Notes: generated from the sequence alone by a model not told the origin. 64,000 nt of DNA from Kosakonia quasisacchari (GCF_004331415.1 NZ_SJOP01000008.1:124001-188000), one strand, 5' to 3'. Shown: positions 10,901 through 19,262, counted from the stretch's first letter. A program made the numbers and translations.

Positions 10901-10960
10901 AAAGAGATAATGGAGAGAATCAACAGGCAATTTACTGCAATACTAAGCTCGTTCATTTGA
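7934..10960 (+). CDS. Non-ribosomal peptide synthetase, A-T-C
   Basis: Protein of 1008 residues starting directly with an adenylation domain (about 5-490; [29 protein letters not shown]), then a carrier (about 505-575; Ser in GGNSLLA) and a terminal condensation domain (about 590-1005). The C domain core is NHIICDG: the first His of HHxxxDG is Asn, but the second, catalytic-type His and the Asp-Gly are kept. The start has a strong AAGGAGG ribosome-binding site 15 bases after the previous stop. The pocket residues read by hand are D-V-W-N-L-A-L-V-H, somewhat like serine/threonine codes. There is no thioesterase or reductase domain, so the terminal C domain may release the product onto an external amine or alcohol; that is inference. 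Confidence 0.93.
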
Positions 10961-10996
10961 TATAATAAATTACAGTGATAATCGCCGTGTGCCGCA

Positions 10997-11030
10997 AGCC
11001 CACAAACTGCCTTACAGCAATTTGCGGGCT
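10997..11030. terminator. Imperfect hairpin between convergent NRPS and GNAT genes
   Basis: AGCCCACAAA at 10997 can pair with TTTGCGGGCT ending at 11030, with one mismatch. It lies between convergent genes, where a terminator is expected, but no good T-run follows on either strand. Confidence 0.35.
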
Positions 11031-11092
11031 ATGTTTCAGATTATTCGATATGTTATAATCGTGTATCTGCAGATAATATAATTCATGCAAGA

Positions 11093-11527
11093 TTATAATG
11101 TAAATCTATACACATTGGTCGTGCGTTGCATAAATCCCATTTTTTGATAAAGTTCATTTGCCGCAAGTCGTTCAGGTCGGGATGTCAAATCAACGTAACG
11201 TGCTCCATTATTCTTCGCGTAAGCTATGGCTGCATGAATTAATTCGGCTGCAATGCCTTTACGCCTGAATTCCTGGCTAACGATGACATCTTCAATAATA
11301 CATTTTTTTCCGGAGAGGAGCGTGACTGAGATTAAGGTCAGCATACCAGCGGGCCTTTCATCAGCACTGGCGACAAAAACTTGTATTGCATCTGAATGAA
11401 GAATCGTATTAATTGTTTCCGCTGTCAGGCATGGTGATTTAGCAGAAAGTTCGCTGAGTAAAGTGCTCAGTGAGATGGCTAAATCTTCATTTACGCAACT
11501 GACTTGCTTTACCTGGAGTGTCTGCAT
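11093..11527 (-). CDS. GNAT family N-acetyltransferase
   Basis: Small acetyltransferase of 144 residues. The acetyl-CoA-binding motif A is seen as IIEDVIVSQEFRRKGIA (the R-x-x-G-x-A type), followed by the C-terminal NELYQKMGF motif. I chose ATG at 11527 because AAAGG lies seven bases before it; an upstream in-frame ATG at 11557 has no good ribosome-binding site and would give 154 residues. It is transcribed against the biosynthetic genes and divergently from the nucleotidyltransferase gene. In a natural-product cluster such enzymes may acetylate the product for self-resistance or tailoring, but the substrate cannot be read from the sequence. Confidence 0.85.
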   Translation of the reverse strand: MQTLQVKQVSCVNEDLAISLSTLLSELSAKSPCLTAETINTILHSDAIQVFVASADERPAGMLTLISVTLLSGKKCIIEDVIVSQEFRRKGIAAELIHAAIAYAKNNGARYVDLTSRPERLAANELYQKMGFMQRTTNVYRFTL

Positions 11528-11541
11528 GATATGACCTTTAT

Positions 11542-11582
11542 CAGTATGATAGTTCATTCAGTATACCATATTACAGTATACT
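11542..11582. promoter_or_regulatory. Three spaced CAGTAT(A/G) repeats upstream of the GNAT gene
   Basis: CAGTATGA (11542), CAGTATAC (11559) and CAGTATAC (11574) recur in the same orientation at spacings of 17 and 15 bases, and GTATAC is itself a palindrome. They lie just upstream of the chosen GNAT start, where a repressor or activator could bind. The sites also overlap AT-rich sequence that could serve as a promoter. No regulator gene is visible in the cluster. Confidence 0.35.
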
Positions 11583-11716
11583 CTCACTTTTTTATTCAGT
11601 GAGCTTACATCATACCGTCATAAACACATGAGATACTATTTTACGAGCCATGCGACATATGAAATATTTTCATTGTAGGCATCAACTAATTATTGCAATA
11701 GCTAACAGGATAAAGT

Positions 11717-13228
11717 ATGCAATATTTAAAAGTGTTATCCAGCCTGGTTACTATGAAAAATCATCTGCAGCAGGATTATTCAAGTGAGCTTCTCTATCAA
11801 ATCGTTAATGAGCACAGGATTGTTGGCTACATTCTGTTTCACGGCGACAACTTTCCTCTCGCGACAATTAAAGAAAGTGATCTTAGCTGGTTAAGAACTG
11901 CATATGATGAAGTGCAACATAATTTCTACCATATCATCGGCGCTTTGCAGTCCCTCAGTCAAAGTATGGCATCAGAAAATGTTGTGATGTTTTTATTAAA
12001 AGGGTTTTCATTATACCTTGCGAACCCGAAAGAAGAACGATTAAGATGGTGTCATGACGTTGATTTAATATCAACAAATTCTGAAAAATTAAAAAATAAA
12101 CTTATTACTCTTTCATCTGCGCATACCCATGATGTCTCTCCACATGAATTACTTACTGCTATTGCATTTGATATCGAAATTGACTTACATCGCCATTATC
12201 CGGTTTGGAGTACCACGCCTGACGCAGGCGTAACAAAAAACGATGACAAATTATTGCGTATGCATCACCATGGTAAACTTGAAGTCTGCCGATTAATTGT
12301 CGATGATTTGTTGTTTTATGAACAAAAGATAGCCTATGTTAATAATCTCTCTATTCGGCTCCCTGATGCTGCGGCGGCGGCGATCATTCATTGTGCCCAT
12401 TGCTATCGGAACGCTATTTCGCGCTCATCAGTTAGTATAAGACACTCTCCAGCCGTTAAAGTTGTTGAGTTACTGGAAATAAGAGAATATTTAACTGATG
12501 ACAATTTTAATTTACAGCGCTTCACCCAACTTGTCTGGAAATTAAAAGCGGTAGAATCTATAAAATTTGTTGCACGTGTTATGCACAGTTTTTTGGCGGA
12601 TTCCTCTCTGTTAAATATAATAGAAAAAATCGCCCCCGCTGCTAATAATAATCTTTCAAGGTTGATCTGTATTTGGGGAGGATTTTGGCAATATATAAGC
12701 TGGCAGCATAGTTATTATCTATACAGGCATATTAAAACTGAAATGTTGATTGAACCATTGCGTGGTGAAAATTTTTCAGTGAAAAGAAACGACGATTTTT
12801 TTATTGAAATAGATAGTGATGATGTTCGTCCGCTATGCCAACATCATGTTTTTATGTCTGATGGTAATATCCTACCGATAAAGTTTAATATTGTTTTTCA
12901 GGATTGCGAGGTTCATATATCAATTACAGCCGGCATTCTCACTCAATATGTAAATAAACGAATGTATGTTGATATTTTCGAACAATCGTTTGAGCATAAC
13001 TGGAATATTTTAGAAAACAAAACAAAATGGAAGTGTTCGGATAAAAATAGCGTGCAAGAGGTGGTTTTTTGCACGCTTGATGACGGGTATCGCCTGGATT
13101 TGCGTTTTTCGTATGCCAGAGCATCTGGTGATGTGGTTTACCCCATTATTATTGCTGCAGGTGAATTTGAAGAAGAACATATAATGCATGCAGGTACGTT
13201 GATTCCGTTTAATTTAATTATTAAATGA
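11717..13228 (+). CDS. PF14907-like nucleotidyltransferase family protein
   Basis: Protein of 503 residues. The N-terminal half carries the layout of the uncharacterised nucleotidyltransferase family (PF14907, NTP_transf_5): a hydrophobic strand ending in FLLKGFSL, then an Arg and the acidic motif HDVDLIS, which matches the DxD metal-binding signature of the polymerase-beta-type fold, and a later IEIDLHRHY acidic/His segment. Members occur in several peptide natural-product clusters. The C-terminal 150 residues are not recognised. The gene follows the NRPS block on the same strand after the GNAT gene and is followed 12 bases later by the reductase gene, so these two probably form an operon. 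Substrate unknown; adenylylation or phosphorylation of the product is only a guess. Confidence 0.65.
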   Translation: MQYLKVLSSLVTMKNHLQQDYSSELLYQIVNEHRIVGYILFHGDNFPLATIKESDLSWLRTAYDEVQHNFYHIIGALQSLSQSMASENVVMFLLKGFSLYLANPKEERLRWCHDVDLISTNSEKLKNKLITLSSAHTHDVSPHELLTAIAFDIEIDLHRHYPVWSTTPDAGVTKNDDKLLRMHHHGKLEVCRLIVDDLLFYEQKIAYVNNLSIRLPDAAAAAIIHCAHCYRNAISRSSVSIRHSPAVKVVELLEIREYLTDDNFNLQRFTQLVWKLKAVESIKFVARVMHSFLADSSLLNIIEKIAPAANNNLSRLICIWGGFWQYISWQHSYYLYRHIKTEMLIEPLRGENFSVKRNDDFFIEIDSDDVRPLCQHHVFMSDGNILPIKFNIVFQDCEVHISITAGILTQYVNKRMYVDIFEQSFEHNWNILENKTKWKCSDKNSVQEVVFCTLDDGYRLDLRFSYARASGDVVYPIIIAAGEFEEEHIMHAGTLIPFNLIIK

Positions 13229-13240
13229 GGCGCACAGACG

Positions 13241-14092
13241 ATGGACTGTGATAACTTTCCGTTAGCAAAAGATCCTCAATATATTCCGCTAGCCCTCGGA
13301 ACCTCCCGCTTGCAAGGCAAGCAGTGTATCGCGCTTATCGACCGCGCTATTAATACCGGTTATCGTATTATTGATACTGCGCGTTCATATAAAAATGAAA
13401 CTGACATTGGTCTTGGTGTTTTATCGAGTGGTATTGAGCGTAACAGGATTTTTATTTCAACAAAAATCCATCTCACCGAAATGGAGTATCAATTTGCTCT
13501 CGGCGCTGTTGGTAAGAGTCTTACTGCTTTACATACTGATTATATTGATCTCGTTTTTATTCATTGGCCTTCTGTTAATATTCCACTGCGCGAAACCATT
13601 TCAGCTTTAGTGGAACTAAAGCAACAAAAAGTTATTCGGCATATCGGCGTATCTAATTTTCCTCTTGTATATCTAAGGTATGCTTTGAACAATTTTTCTG
13701 ATATTTCATTTATACAGATTGAGCATCATCCTTTTTTTAAAGAAAAACAACTTTTTGACTATGCGGTAAATAATGGCCTAATGATTATGTCATATCGACC
13801 AACTGCGATGGGGCAGGCATCGTTACACAGCGATATCGTTAACATAGCAAGTAAAGTGAATGCAACCCCGCACCAGGTTATTTTGAAATGGCAAATGTCA
13901 AAGTTAAATAATATTCCGGTCTGTGGTATTACAAATAAAAAACATTTACAAGCTAATCTTGATGCCTACAGGCTCAGTTTGTCTAAAAGTGACCTTCAGG
14001 TCATTGATAATATAGATAATAAAGCCCGGACAATGGACAGGGACTATGCACCTGACTGGTATACACAGAGCTTACCCAAAGCCTGGGATTAG
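13241..14092 (+). CDS. Aldo-keto reductase
   Basis: Protein of 283 residues, the usual length for the bacterial AKR family related to 2,5-diketo-D-gluconate reductases. The catalytic tetrad is visible: Asp in IIDTA, Tyr in RSYKNE, Lys in ISTKIH and His in VFIHWP. The later GVSNFP motif and the IPVCGITN segment fit the cofactor-binding barrel. A GAGG ribosome-binding site precedes the ATG, 12 bases after the nucleotidyltransferase stop. It likely uses NADPH to reduce a carbonyl. Its place at the end of the operon suggests tailoring of the polyketide-peptide product or reduction of a released aldehyde; the latter is speculation. Confidence 0.88.
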   Translation: MDCDNFPLAKDPQYIPLALGTSRLQGKQCIALIDRAINTGYRIIDTARSYKNETDIGLGVLSSGIERNRIFISTKIHLTEMEYQFALGAVGKSLTALHTDYIDLVFIHWPSVNIPLRETISALVELKQQKVIRHIGVSNFPLVYLRYALNNFSDISFIQIEHHPFFKEKQLFDYAVNNGLMIMSYRPTAMGQASLHSDIVNIASKVNATPHQVILKWQMSKLNNIPVCGITNKKHLQANLDAYRLSLSKSDLQVIDNIDNKARTMDRDYAPDWYTQSLPKAWD

Positions 14093-14149
14093 AAATTCGG
14101 GATTCTGACGCGCTTTCCAGATTATCCAGGCGGTAAAGGCGGGGTTATG

Positions 14150-14590
14150 CTGCGCCATTATGCCGTTCAGTAACCGGCTGAAAGGACTGGGCGGAGGTCT
14201 GGTGATGAAACCTTTTCCGATACCGGGCCTGATGCAAGCCCGGCGCAAATCATGCGCAACCAGCCGCCGCACGCTTCACTGGCCGGGAAATACTTTGACG
14301 AGATGCTGGAGATGTTAACCCCGTACCCCCTCGTGCTATGGCGAAACCAAAGCGCGGGGGCTGCGCGTCTACGGCTCCATTGTCGCTACGGGTCTTAACC
14401 ATGGCGGAAAAAGCAACGGATTGATGGCACCTAATGCCCAGTCGCAAAGCAAGCTGATCCGCGACCTGTATCGTCGTCACGAGGTGGGTATCGAGCGGCT
14501 GGCCTATGTGAAGACTCACGGTACCGGCGCGCATTTGGGGGATCCTATTGAGATGCGCTGACTCACTCCGTGCGACGGGTATTAGTTCCG
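14150..14590 (+). pseudogene. Decayed ketosynthase (polyketide synthase) remnant
   Basis: Pieces of a KS domain can be read in different frames: GGGLVMKPF near 14190, then GLNHGGKSNGLMAPN near 14395 and the KTHGTGAHLGDPIEM block ending near 14556, which carries the KS catalytic-type His. After a frame change, ADSLRATGI continues the KS pattern to about 14590. Stops and frameshifts interrupt the reading, so it cannot make a working enzyme. The orientation is that of the PKS/NRPS genes. It is either the remains of a second PKS gene or a duplicated module end, and it is broken at the junction with the transposase fragment. Confidence 0.75.
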
Positions 14591-15327
14591 ATTTATCCCG
14601 GCCACAAAGACTGTGGCTTGAAAGCGGTACGGTTTACGGCTATCGAAAAATCTGGCTCGATATGAAAGATCTGGGTGAATGCGTCGGACGTAACAGGATC
14701 GCGCGCCTGATGAGGCTCGCTGAACTAGCATCTCAGACTGGATACCGAAAACGACGCTATTACGGTGGCGGAAAGCCTTCTTTTGCCAGTCCAAATTACC
14801 TTGAACGCCAGTTCGTTGTCCTAACCCCAAATACGCATTGGGTGAGTGACATGACTTATATAAGGACGCATGAGGGTTGGCTGTATCTGGCTGTTGTTCT
14901 TGATCTCTTCTCACGCAGGGTTATCGGCTGGAGCATGGGCGGACGAATGACCGCTGAGTTAGTAATGGATGCATTATTGATGGCGGTATGGCGACGTAAA
15001 CCAACGGCAGAAGTATTAATCCATTCAGATCAGGGCTCTCAATATACGAGCGAAAGATGTCAGCATTTTATGACAGCTCACAATTTAAAAAGCAGCATGA
15101 GTCGTCGGGGTAATTGCCATGACAACGCAGTGGCAGAAAGCTTTTTCCAGTTGCTAAAACGGGAACGCATAAAGAAACGGATCTATAAAAATAGGGAAGA
15201 AGCGAAGGCGGATATCTTCGATTATGTCGAGATGTTTTATAATGCTAAACGCCGCCATAGTGCCTGTGAGGATCAACCCCCTGCAGTTTATGAAAGTGCC
15301 TGGTTCATGAGGTACGGAACAGTCTAG
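14548..15327 (+). pseudogene. IS3-family transposase OrfB, 5'-truncated
   Basis: The open frame runs from a TTG at 14548, but the first residues belong to the ketosynthase remnant. IS3-type OrfB sequence starts around 14590-14610 with VYGYRKIWLDMKDLGE (helix-turn-helix part) and continues through the integrase core. The DDE residues are visible: Asp in SDMTYI, Asp in IHSDQGSQY and Glu in NAVAESFF, followed by the typical YNAKRRHSA tail. About 40 N-terminal residues of OrfB and all of OrfA are missing, so the protein is not expected to be active. No frameshift is seen inside the remaining part. Confidence 0.88.
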
Positions 15328-15345
15328 GAAACTAGGGTCTATTCA
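14591..15345 (+). mobile_element. IS3-family insertion sequence, left end missing
   Basis: The element retains most of orfB and what looks like its right terminus: the sequence after the stop codon (TCTAGGAAACTAGGG to CTATTCA at 15345) resembles the right end of IS3-type elements. The left end, orfA and the start of orfB are absent, and no target-site duplication can be assigned. The break coincides with the ketosynthase remnant, which fits a deletion next to the element. Confidence 0.7.
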
Positions 15346-15410
15346 AAGTGGACCTTGAGAGATGCTCGGCTTGGAGTTGTATCGTCGTGGTTCCTTAGGC
15401 TTAATAAGTT

Positions 15411-16586
15411 CTAATTGAATTCTGTCATCCACACGCCCAGTTTATCCGCCCATTCTTGCATCATAATTTCTCGTTCTTCAAGATAGATTGCATGATTATA
15501 CGTTCGGCGCACATTATTGGTATCAGCGTGCGCAAGCTGAGCCTCAATTGCATCAGGACGATAGCCCATCTCGTTTAAACGCGTACTACCTGTGGTTCTG
15601 GTGGCATGTGGGCTATAAGTGCCACTCCAGCCGAGGCTTTTCAGTAGCTGGCGCAGTGAGTGCGATGTCATCGGGCCACGCGGGTTATCTCGCCCCGGGA
15701 AGATATGCTGTCGATGCCCGGTTAATCCCTGTAGTGTTCTGAGCATGTTGACCGCTTGTGAGGGAAGGGGAATAACGTGTTCTCTGCGGGCCTTCATTCG
15801 CGTTGCCGGAATTGTCCACAGTGCGTTATCGAGATCGAACTCTGCCCATTCCGCTTCGGTAACTTCGGCAGGCCGCGCCAGCGTCCACCACATTAGCCAC
15901 ATGCAATAGTTAACTTGGTATGAGCCACGACTGTTGTCAAAACAGCTTAATAGCTTCCCGATTTGCTGTGGGATCAAGGCCTGTTTGTGCTGCGTTTTAT
16001 TTGCCGGAATGGCCTTACGCACCGGCCAGACAGGATCGCTATCAGCTCTGAGCGTCGCGACCGCCAGCTCAAAAACCGATGAAATAGTGCGTCGTGCTTC
16101 AGCGGCAACTGTCGGTGCGCCGCGCTTAGCCGTTTCCTGAAGAATTTTAAGAATGTGGTGCGGGGTGATTTCCCTGATAGGAAGTTTGCCGATGGTGGGG
16201 AAAACTACACGCTCAAGCATATCAAGGCGGCGCGTTTTGGTGATGTTGGCCCAGTCTTTCATCTGCAACCACTCTTTGGCGATAAGTTCAAAGGTGTTGG
16301 AGGCATCGTTGACCTTGCGTATTTTATCTAGCTGCCTAGCTTGTGCCGGGTTTACTCCCTCTGCTACTTGCTTACGTGCTTGCTCGCATTTCTCCCGCGC
16401 CTCGGCGAGCTTGACTGCTGGATACTCACCCAACGCAAACATGCTGGATTTGCCGTTGAGTTTAAACCGATAGCGCCATGCCTTTTTGCCGTTGGGTTTC
16501 ACTTCGAGGTAGAGACCGTTGAAGTCATTGAGTCGATAGAGTTTTTCTTTCGGCTTGGCAGTGCGGCATTGCGTATCAGTGAGCAT
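15411..16586 (-). CDS. P4-type tyrosine recombinase/integrase
   Basis: Protein of 391 residues with the N-terminal arm-binding domain of P4-like integrases (DUF4102, about 1-85; LTDTQCRTAKPKEKLYRL) and a C-terminal catalytic domain. The active-site residues can be followed: Arg in TLARPAEV, His-x-x-Arg in SPHATRTT, His in QLAHAD and the Tyr in RRTYNHAIY. The frame is complete, so it may be functional. It is transcribed away from ychF and toward the transposase fragment. Such integrases usually sit at one end of a genomic island; no tRNA gene lies next to it here, which is unusual for the P4 type. Confidence 0.93.
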   Translation of the reverse strand: MLTDTQCRTAKPKEKLYRLNDFNGLYLEVKPNGKKAWRYRFKLNGKSSMFALGEYPAVKLAEAREKCEQARKQVAEGVNPAQARQLDKIRKVNDASNTFELIAKEWLQMKDWANITKTRRLDMLERVVFPTIGKLPIREITPHHILKILQETAKRGAPTVAAEARRTISSVFELAVATLRADSDPVWPVRKAIPANKTQHKQALIPQQIGKLLSCFDNSRGSYQVNYCMWLMWWTLARPAEVTEAEWAEFDLDNALWTIPATRMKARREHVIPLPSQAVNMLRTLQGLTGHRQHIFPGRDNPRGPMTSHSLRQLLKSLGWSGTYSPHATRTTGSTRLNEMGYRPDAIEAQLAHADTNNVRRTYNHAIYLEEREIMMQEWADKLGVWMTEFN

Positions 16587-16716
16587 AGCGAGTCCTTGTC
16601 TATTTCTTATACCGCTATTGTACTCACCTAAAACGAAGATGGAAACTGATTGTACTCATGCTTGTACTCATTTTCAGCTGCGCTGTAGTGAGATTGCATG
16701 AGACGTCATGAAAAGA

Positions 16717-16742
16717 AAAATCCACGCAACTGCGTGGATTTT
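16717..16742 (-). terminator. Rho-independent terminator of ychF
   Basis: AATCCACGC and GCGTGGATT form a perfect 9-bp stem with an AACT loop. Read on the minus strand, the stem is followed by a TTTTTCTTTT tract, about 60 bases after the ychF stop. Confidence 0.85.
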
Positions 16743-16800
16743 AGATGATTTGTCAGTCTTCATGGGAAGCATTGAGATCCCATGAGACAACAGAAATTAC

Positions 16801-17892
16801 TTAGACGTTGAACAGGAAGTTCATCACATCGCCATCTTTCACGATGTACTCTTTGCCTTCTGCACGCATCTTGCCGGCTTCTTTCGCGCCTTGCTCGCCT
16901 TTGTAAGCGATGAAATCTTCATACGCGATGGTCTGCGCGCGAATAAAGCCTTTTTCGAAGTCAGTGTGGATTTTACCCGCTGCCTGCGGCGCGGTTGCGC
17001 CAACCGGGATGGTCCAGGCACGCACTTCTTTCACACCGGCGGTGAAATAAGTTTGCAGGTTCAGCAGGGAGTAACCGGCGCGGATCACGCGGTTCAGCCC
17101 CGGCTCTTGCAGACCCAGTTCGGCCATAAACTCGTCACGCTCTTCATCGTCAAGCTCGGCAATATCAGATTCAACCGCAGCACAAACCGGTACCACCACG
17201 GAACCTTCTTGCTCAGCGATAGCGCGAACCTGGTCGAGGTACGGGTTATTTTCGAAGCCGTCTTCGTTCACGTTAGCGATGTACATGGTCGGTTTCAGGG
17301 TCAGGAAGCTCAGGTAACGAATAGCTTCTTTCTCTTCTTTGCTCAGATCCAGTGCGCGCAGCATACCGGCGTTTTCCAGTTGCGGCAGGCATTTCTCCAG
17401 CGCGGCCAGCTCAACTTTCGCGTCTTTATCGCCGCCTTTCGCTTTTTTGGACACGCGGTGAATCGCGCGTTCGCAGGTATCCAGGTCTGAAAGCGCCAGT
17501 TCGGTGTTGATAACGTCGATATCTTCCGCCGGGTTCACTTTGCCCGCAACGTGGATGATATTGTCGTTCTCAAAGCAGCGCACAACGTGGCCGATCGCTT
17601 CTGTTTCGCGGATGTTGGTCAAAAACTGGTTGCCCAGACCTTCACCTTTGGACGCGCCTTTTACCAGGCCGGCGATGTCGACGAACTCCATGGTAGTCGG
17701 CAGAATGCGCTGCGGTTTCACGATTTCCGCAAGTTTATCCAGACGCGGATCGGGCATCGGTACGACACCGGTGTTCGGCTCAATAGTACAGAACGGGAAG
17801 TTCGCCGCTTCAATACCTGCTTTGGTGAGCGCATTGAACAGGGTGGATTTACCTACGTTGGGCAGGCCAACGATACCGCATTTGAATCCCAT
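16801..17892 (-). CDS. ychF: Redox-regulated ribosome-associated ATPase YchF
   Basis: Protein of 363 residues, the family length. The N-terminal G domain has the P-loop GLPNVGKST and the switch region [17 protein letters not shown]; the NVNED segment in place of the usual NKxD fits the ATP preference known for YchF. A coiled-coil insertion and a C-terminal TGS domain (ending [14 protein letters not shown]) complete it. YchF binds ribosomes and affects oxidative stress responses in E. coli. It lies downstream of pth with 126 bases between, as in E. coli. It is the first backbone gene next to the island. Confidence 0.97.
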   Translation of the reverse strand: MGFKCGIVGLPNVGKSTLFNALTKAGIEAANFPFCTIEPNTGVVPMPDPRLDKLAEIVKPQRILPTTMEFVDIAGLVKGASKGEGLGNQFLTNIRETEAIGHVVRCFENDNIIHVAGKVNPAEDIDVINTELALSDLDTCERAIHRVSKKAKGGDKDAKVELAALEKCLPQLENAGMLRALDLSKEEKEAIRYLSFLTLKPTMYIANVNEDGFENNPYLDQVRAIAEQEGSVVVPVCAAVESDIAELDDEERDEFMAELGLQEPGLNRVIRAGYSLLNLQTYFTAGVKEVRAWTIPVGATAPQAAGKIHTDFEKGFIRAQTIAYEDFIAYKGEQGAKEAGKMRAEGKEYIVKDGDVMNFLFNV

Positions 17893-18018
17893 GATGTAAT
17901 TACCTTAATATCTTGATAATCAACCTGTTGCGAAAAACAGATTGTAGAAAAGTGAATAACTTTGCCTATTATACACGTAACCGTTGTTACGCGCGGTAAA
18001 AATGCCGCCGCAACCCGC

Positions 18019-18603
18019 TTACTGCGCCTTAAAGGCGTGCAGGCGATTGGTGGCTTTGGTTAAACCTTCTTTCAGCCAAATCTCGGTACAACGCGCCGCT
18101 TCGTCTACCGCTTCGTCAATCAACTTTTGCTCGGAAACAGGTGGTTTGCCCAGCACAAAACCGACAACTTTGTTTTTATCACCCGGATGGCCAATTCCTA
18201 CGCGTAAACGGTGAAAATTGGGGTTATTGCCCAGTTTACTGATGATGTCTTTCAGACCATTGTGGCCGCCGTGGCCGCCACCCAGCTTAAATTTCGCCAC
18301 ACCCGGCGGCAAATCAAGCTCATCGTGAGCGACAAGGATTTCGTCCGGGTTGATGCGGTAAAACGTTGCCATCGCCGCGACCGCTTTACCGCTCAGGTTC
18401 ATAAACGTCGTGGGAACCAACAGGCGCACGTCTTCGCCGGCCAGATTGATGCGCGAGGTATAGCCGAAAAACTTCGGCTCATCGCGCAGCGGCGCGCGGG
18501 CGCGATCCGCCAGCAAGTCCACATACCAGGCGCCTGCGTTATGGCGCGTCGCGGCATATTCAGCGCCGGGGTTCGCCAGCCCGACAATCAGTTTAATCGT
18601 CAC
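18019..18603 (-). CDS. pth: Peptidyl-tRNA hydrolase
   Basis: Protein of 194 residues, identical in length to E. coli Pth. It cleaves peptides from prematurely released peptidyl-tRNA, recycling tRNA in the cytoplasm. Visible family motifs include [18 protein letters not shown] with the catalytic-type His, the FMNLSGKAV segment and HDELDLPPG containing the catalytic Asp, then [12 protein letters not shown]. It is read together with ychF downstream and is divergent from ychH, as in E. coli. Confidence 0.98.
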   Translation of the reverse strand: MTIKLIVGLANPGAEYAATRHNAGAWYVDLLADRARAPLRDEPKFFGYTSRINLAGEDVRLLVPTTFMNLSGKAVAAMATFYRINPDEILVAHDELDLPPGVAKFKLGGGHGGHNGLKDIISKLGNNPNFHRLRVGIGHPGDKNKVVGFVLGKPPVSEQKLIDEAVDEAARCTEIWLKEGLTKATNRLHAFKAQ

Positions 18604-18874
18604 TTTTTATTCCTGACCAGGTCAATGTCCGGCGCGTAGTTTACGTTGTGCGGGGCGTGAAGACAAAATTCTCACAACGAAACGCGAGAAACGATAATGA
18701 TTGCTCACATCAACCATTCGAATTTCAAGTAGTTCAGTGGGTTATTTGTAAATTTGTGTTAGTCAGAGATGTGTAATTGTGATCGTGCCCGCAACCGCTA
18801 AAAAGGTGGCTGTCTATACTTTATGCACAAGGATTGGGGTTATCCCATCCAACCCGTCGTTCCGGAGGTGACAG

Positions 18875-19150
18875 ATGAAACGCAAAAACGCTTCGTTGCT
18901 CGGTAATGTGCTCATGGGGTTGGGGTTGGTCGTGATGGTTGTCGGCGTTGGTTATTCCATTTTAAACCAGTTGCCGCAACTTAACCTGCCGCAGTTTTTT
19001 GCCCATGGCGCTGTGCTGAGTATCTTCCTCGGAGCCGTTCTCTGGCTCGCAGGTGCCCGCGTGAGCGGTCATGAACAGGTGTGCGATAAATACTGGTGGG
19101 TGCGCCACTACGATAAGCGCTGCCGCCGGGACCGGCAACATCATGGATAA
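18875..19150 (+). CDS. ychH: Small membrane protein YchH
   Basis: Protein of 91 residues with two predicted membrane segments (about 8-30 and 43-62) and a basic C-terminus rich in Trp, Tyr and Arg (YWWVRHYDKRC). It closely matches E. coli YchH, a stress-responsive inner-membrane protein known to be CRP-regulated there. The ribosome-binding site GGAGGTGAC precedes the ATG. It is divergent from pth; the 271-base gap before it holds its promoter. Confidence 0.92.
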   Translation: MKRKNASLLGNVLMGLGLVVMVVGVGYSILNQLPQLNLPQFFAHGAVLSIFLGAVLWLAGARVSGHEQVCDKYWWVRHYDKRCRRDRQHHG

Positions 19151-19165
19151 AAAATACGTTTCGAT

Positions 19166-19194
19166 AACGGTTCCTGCGGGAGCCGTTTTTTTTG
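19166..19194 (+). terminator. Rho-independent terminator of ychH
   Basis: AACGGTTCC and GGGAGCCGTT pair around a short TGC loop with one G-T pair, and eight T residues follow. It lies just after the ychH stop. Confidence 0.85.
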
Positions 19195-19203
19195 GCTTTT
19201 TTC

Positions 19204-19234
19204 TTGACCCTCACGTAACGTGAGGCTCGATAGT
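19204..19234 (+). promoter_or_regulatory. MerR-type promoter/operator of the TipAS-like regulator gene
   Basis: TTGACC (19204-19209) and GATAGT (19229-19234) are separated by 19 bases, the overlong spacer typical of MerR-controlled promoters. The spacer holds a perfect 17-base palindrome, CCTCACGTAACGTGAGG (19209-19225). The regulator gene starts 28 bases downstream, so it most likely controls its own transcription. Confidence 0.85.
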
Positions 19235-19262
19235 CCAGTCTGTGGGTGAGAAAGGAGCAGCT

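Noticed and set aside
14250..14534. Minus-strand frame of 94 codons in the ketosynthase remnant
   Set aside because: The plus strand gives recognisable ketosynthase motifs; the minus frame resembles nothing.
16587..16800. att site for the integrase
   Set aside because: I could not find a matching direct repeat within the window, so no coordinates can be supported.
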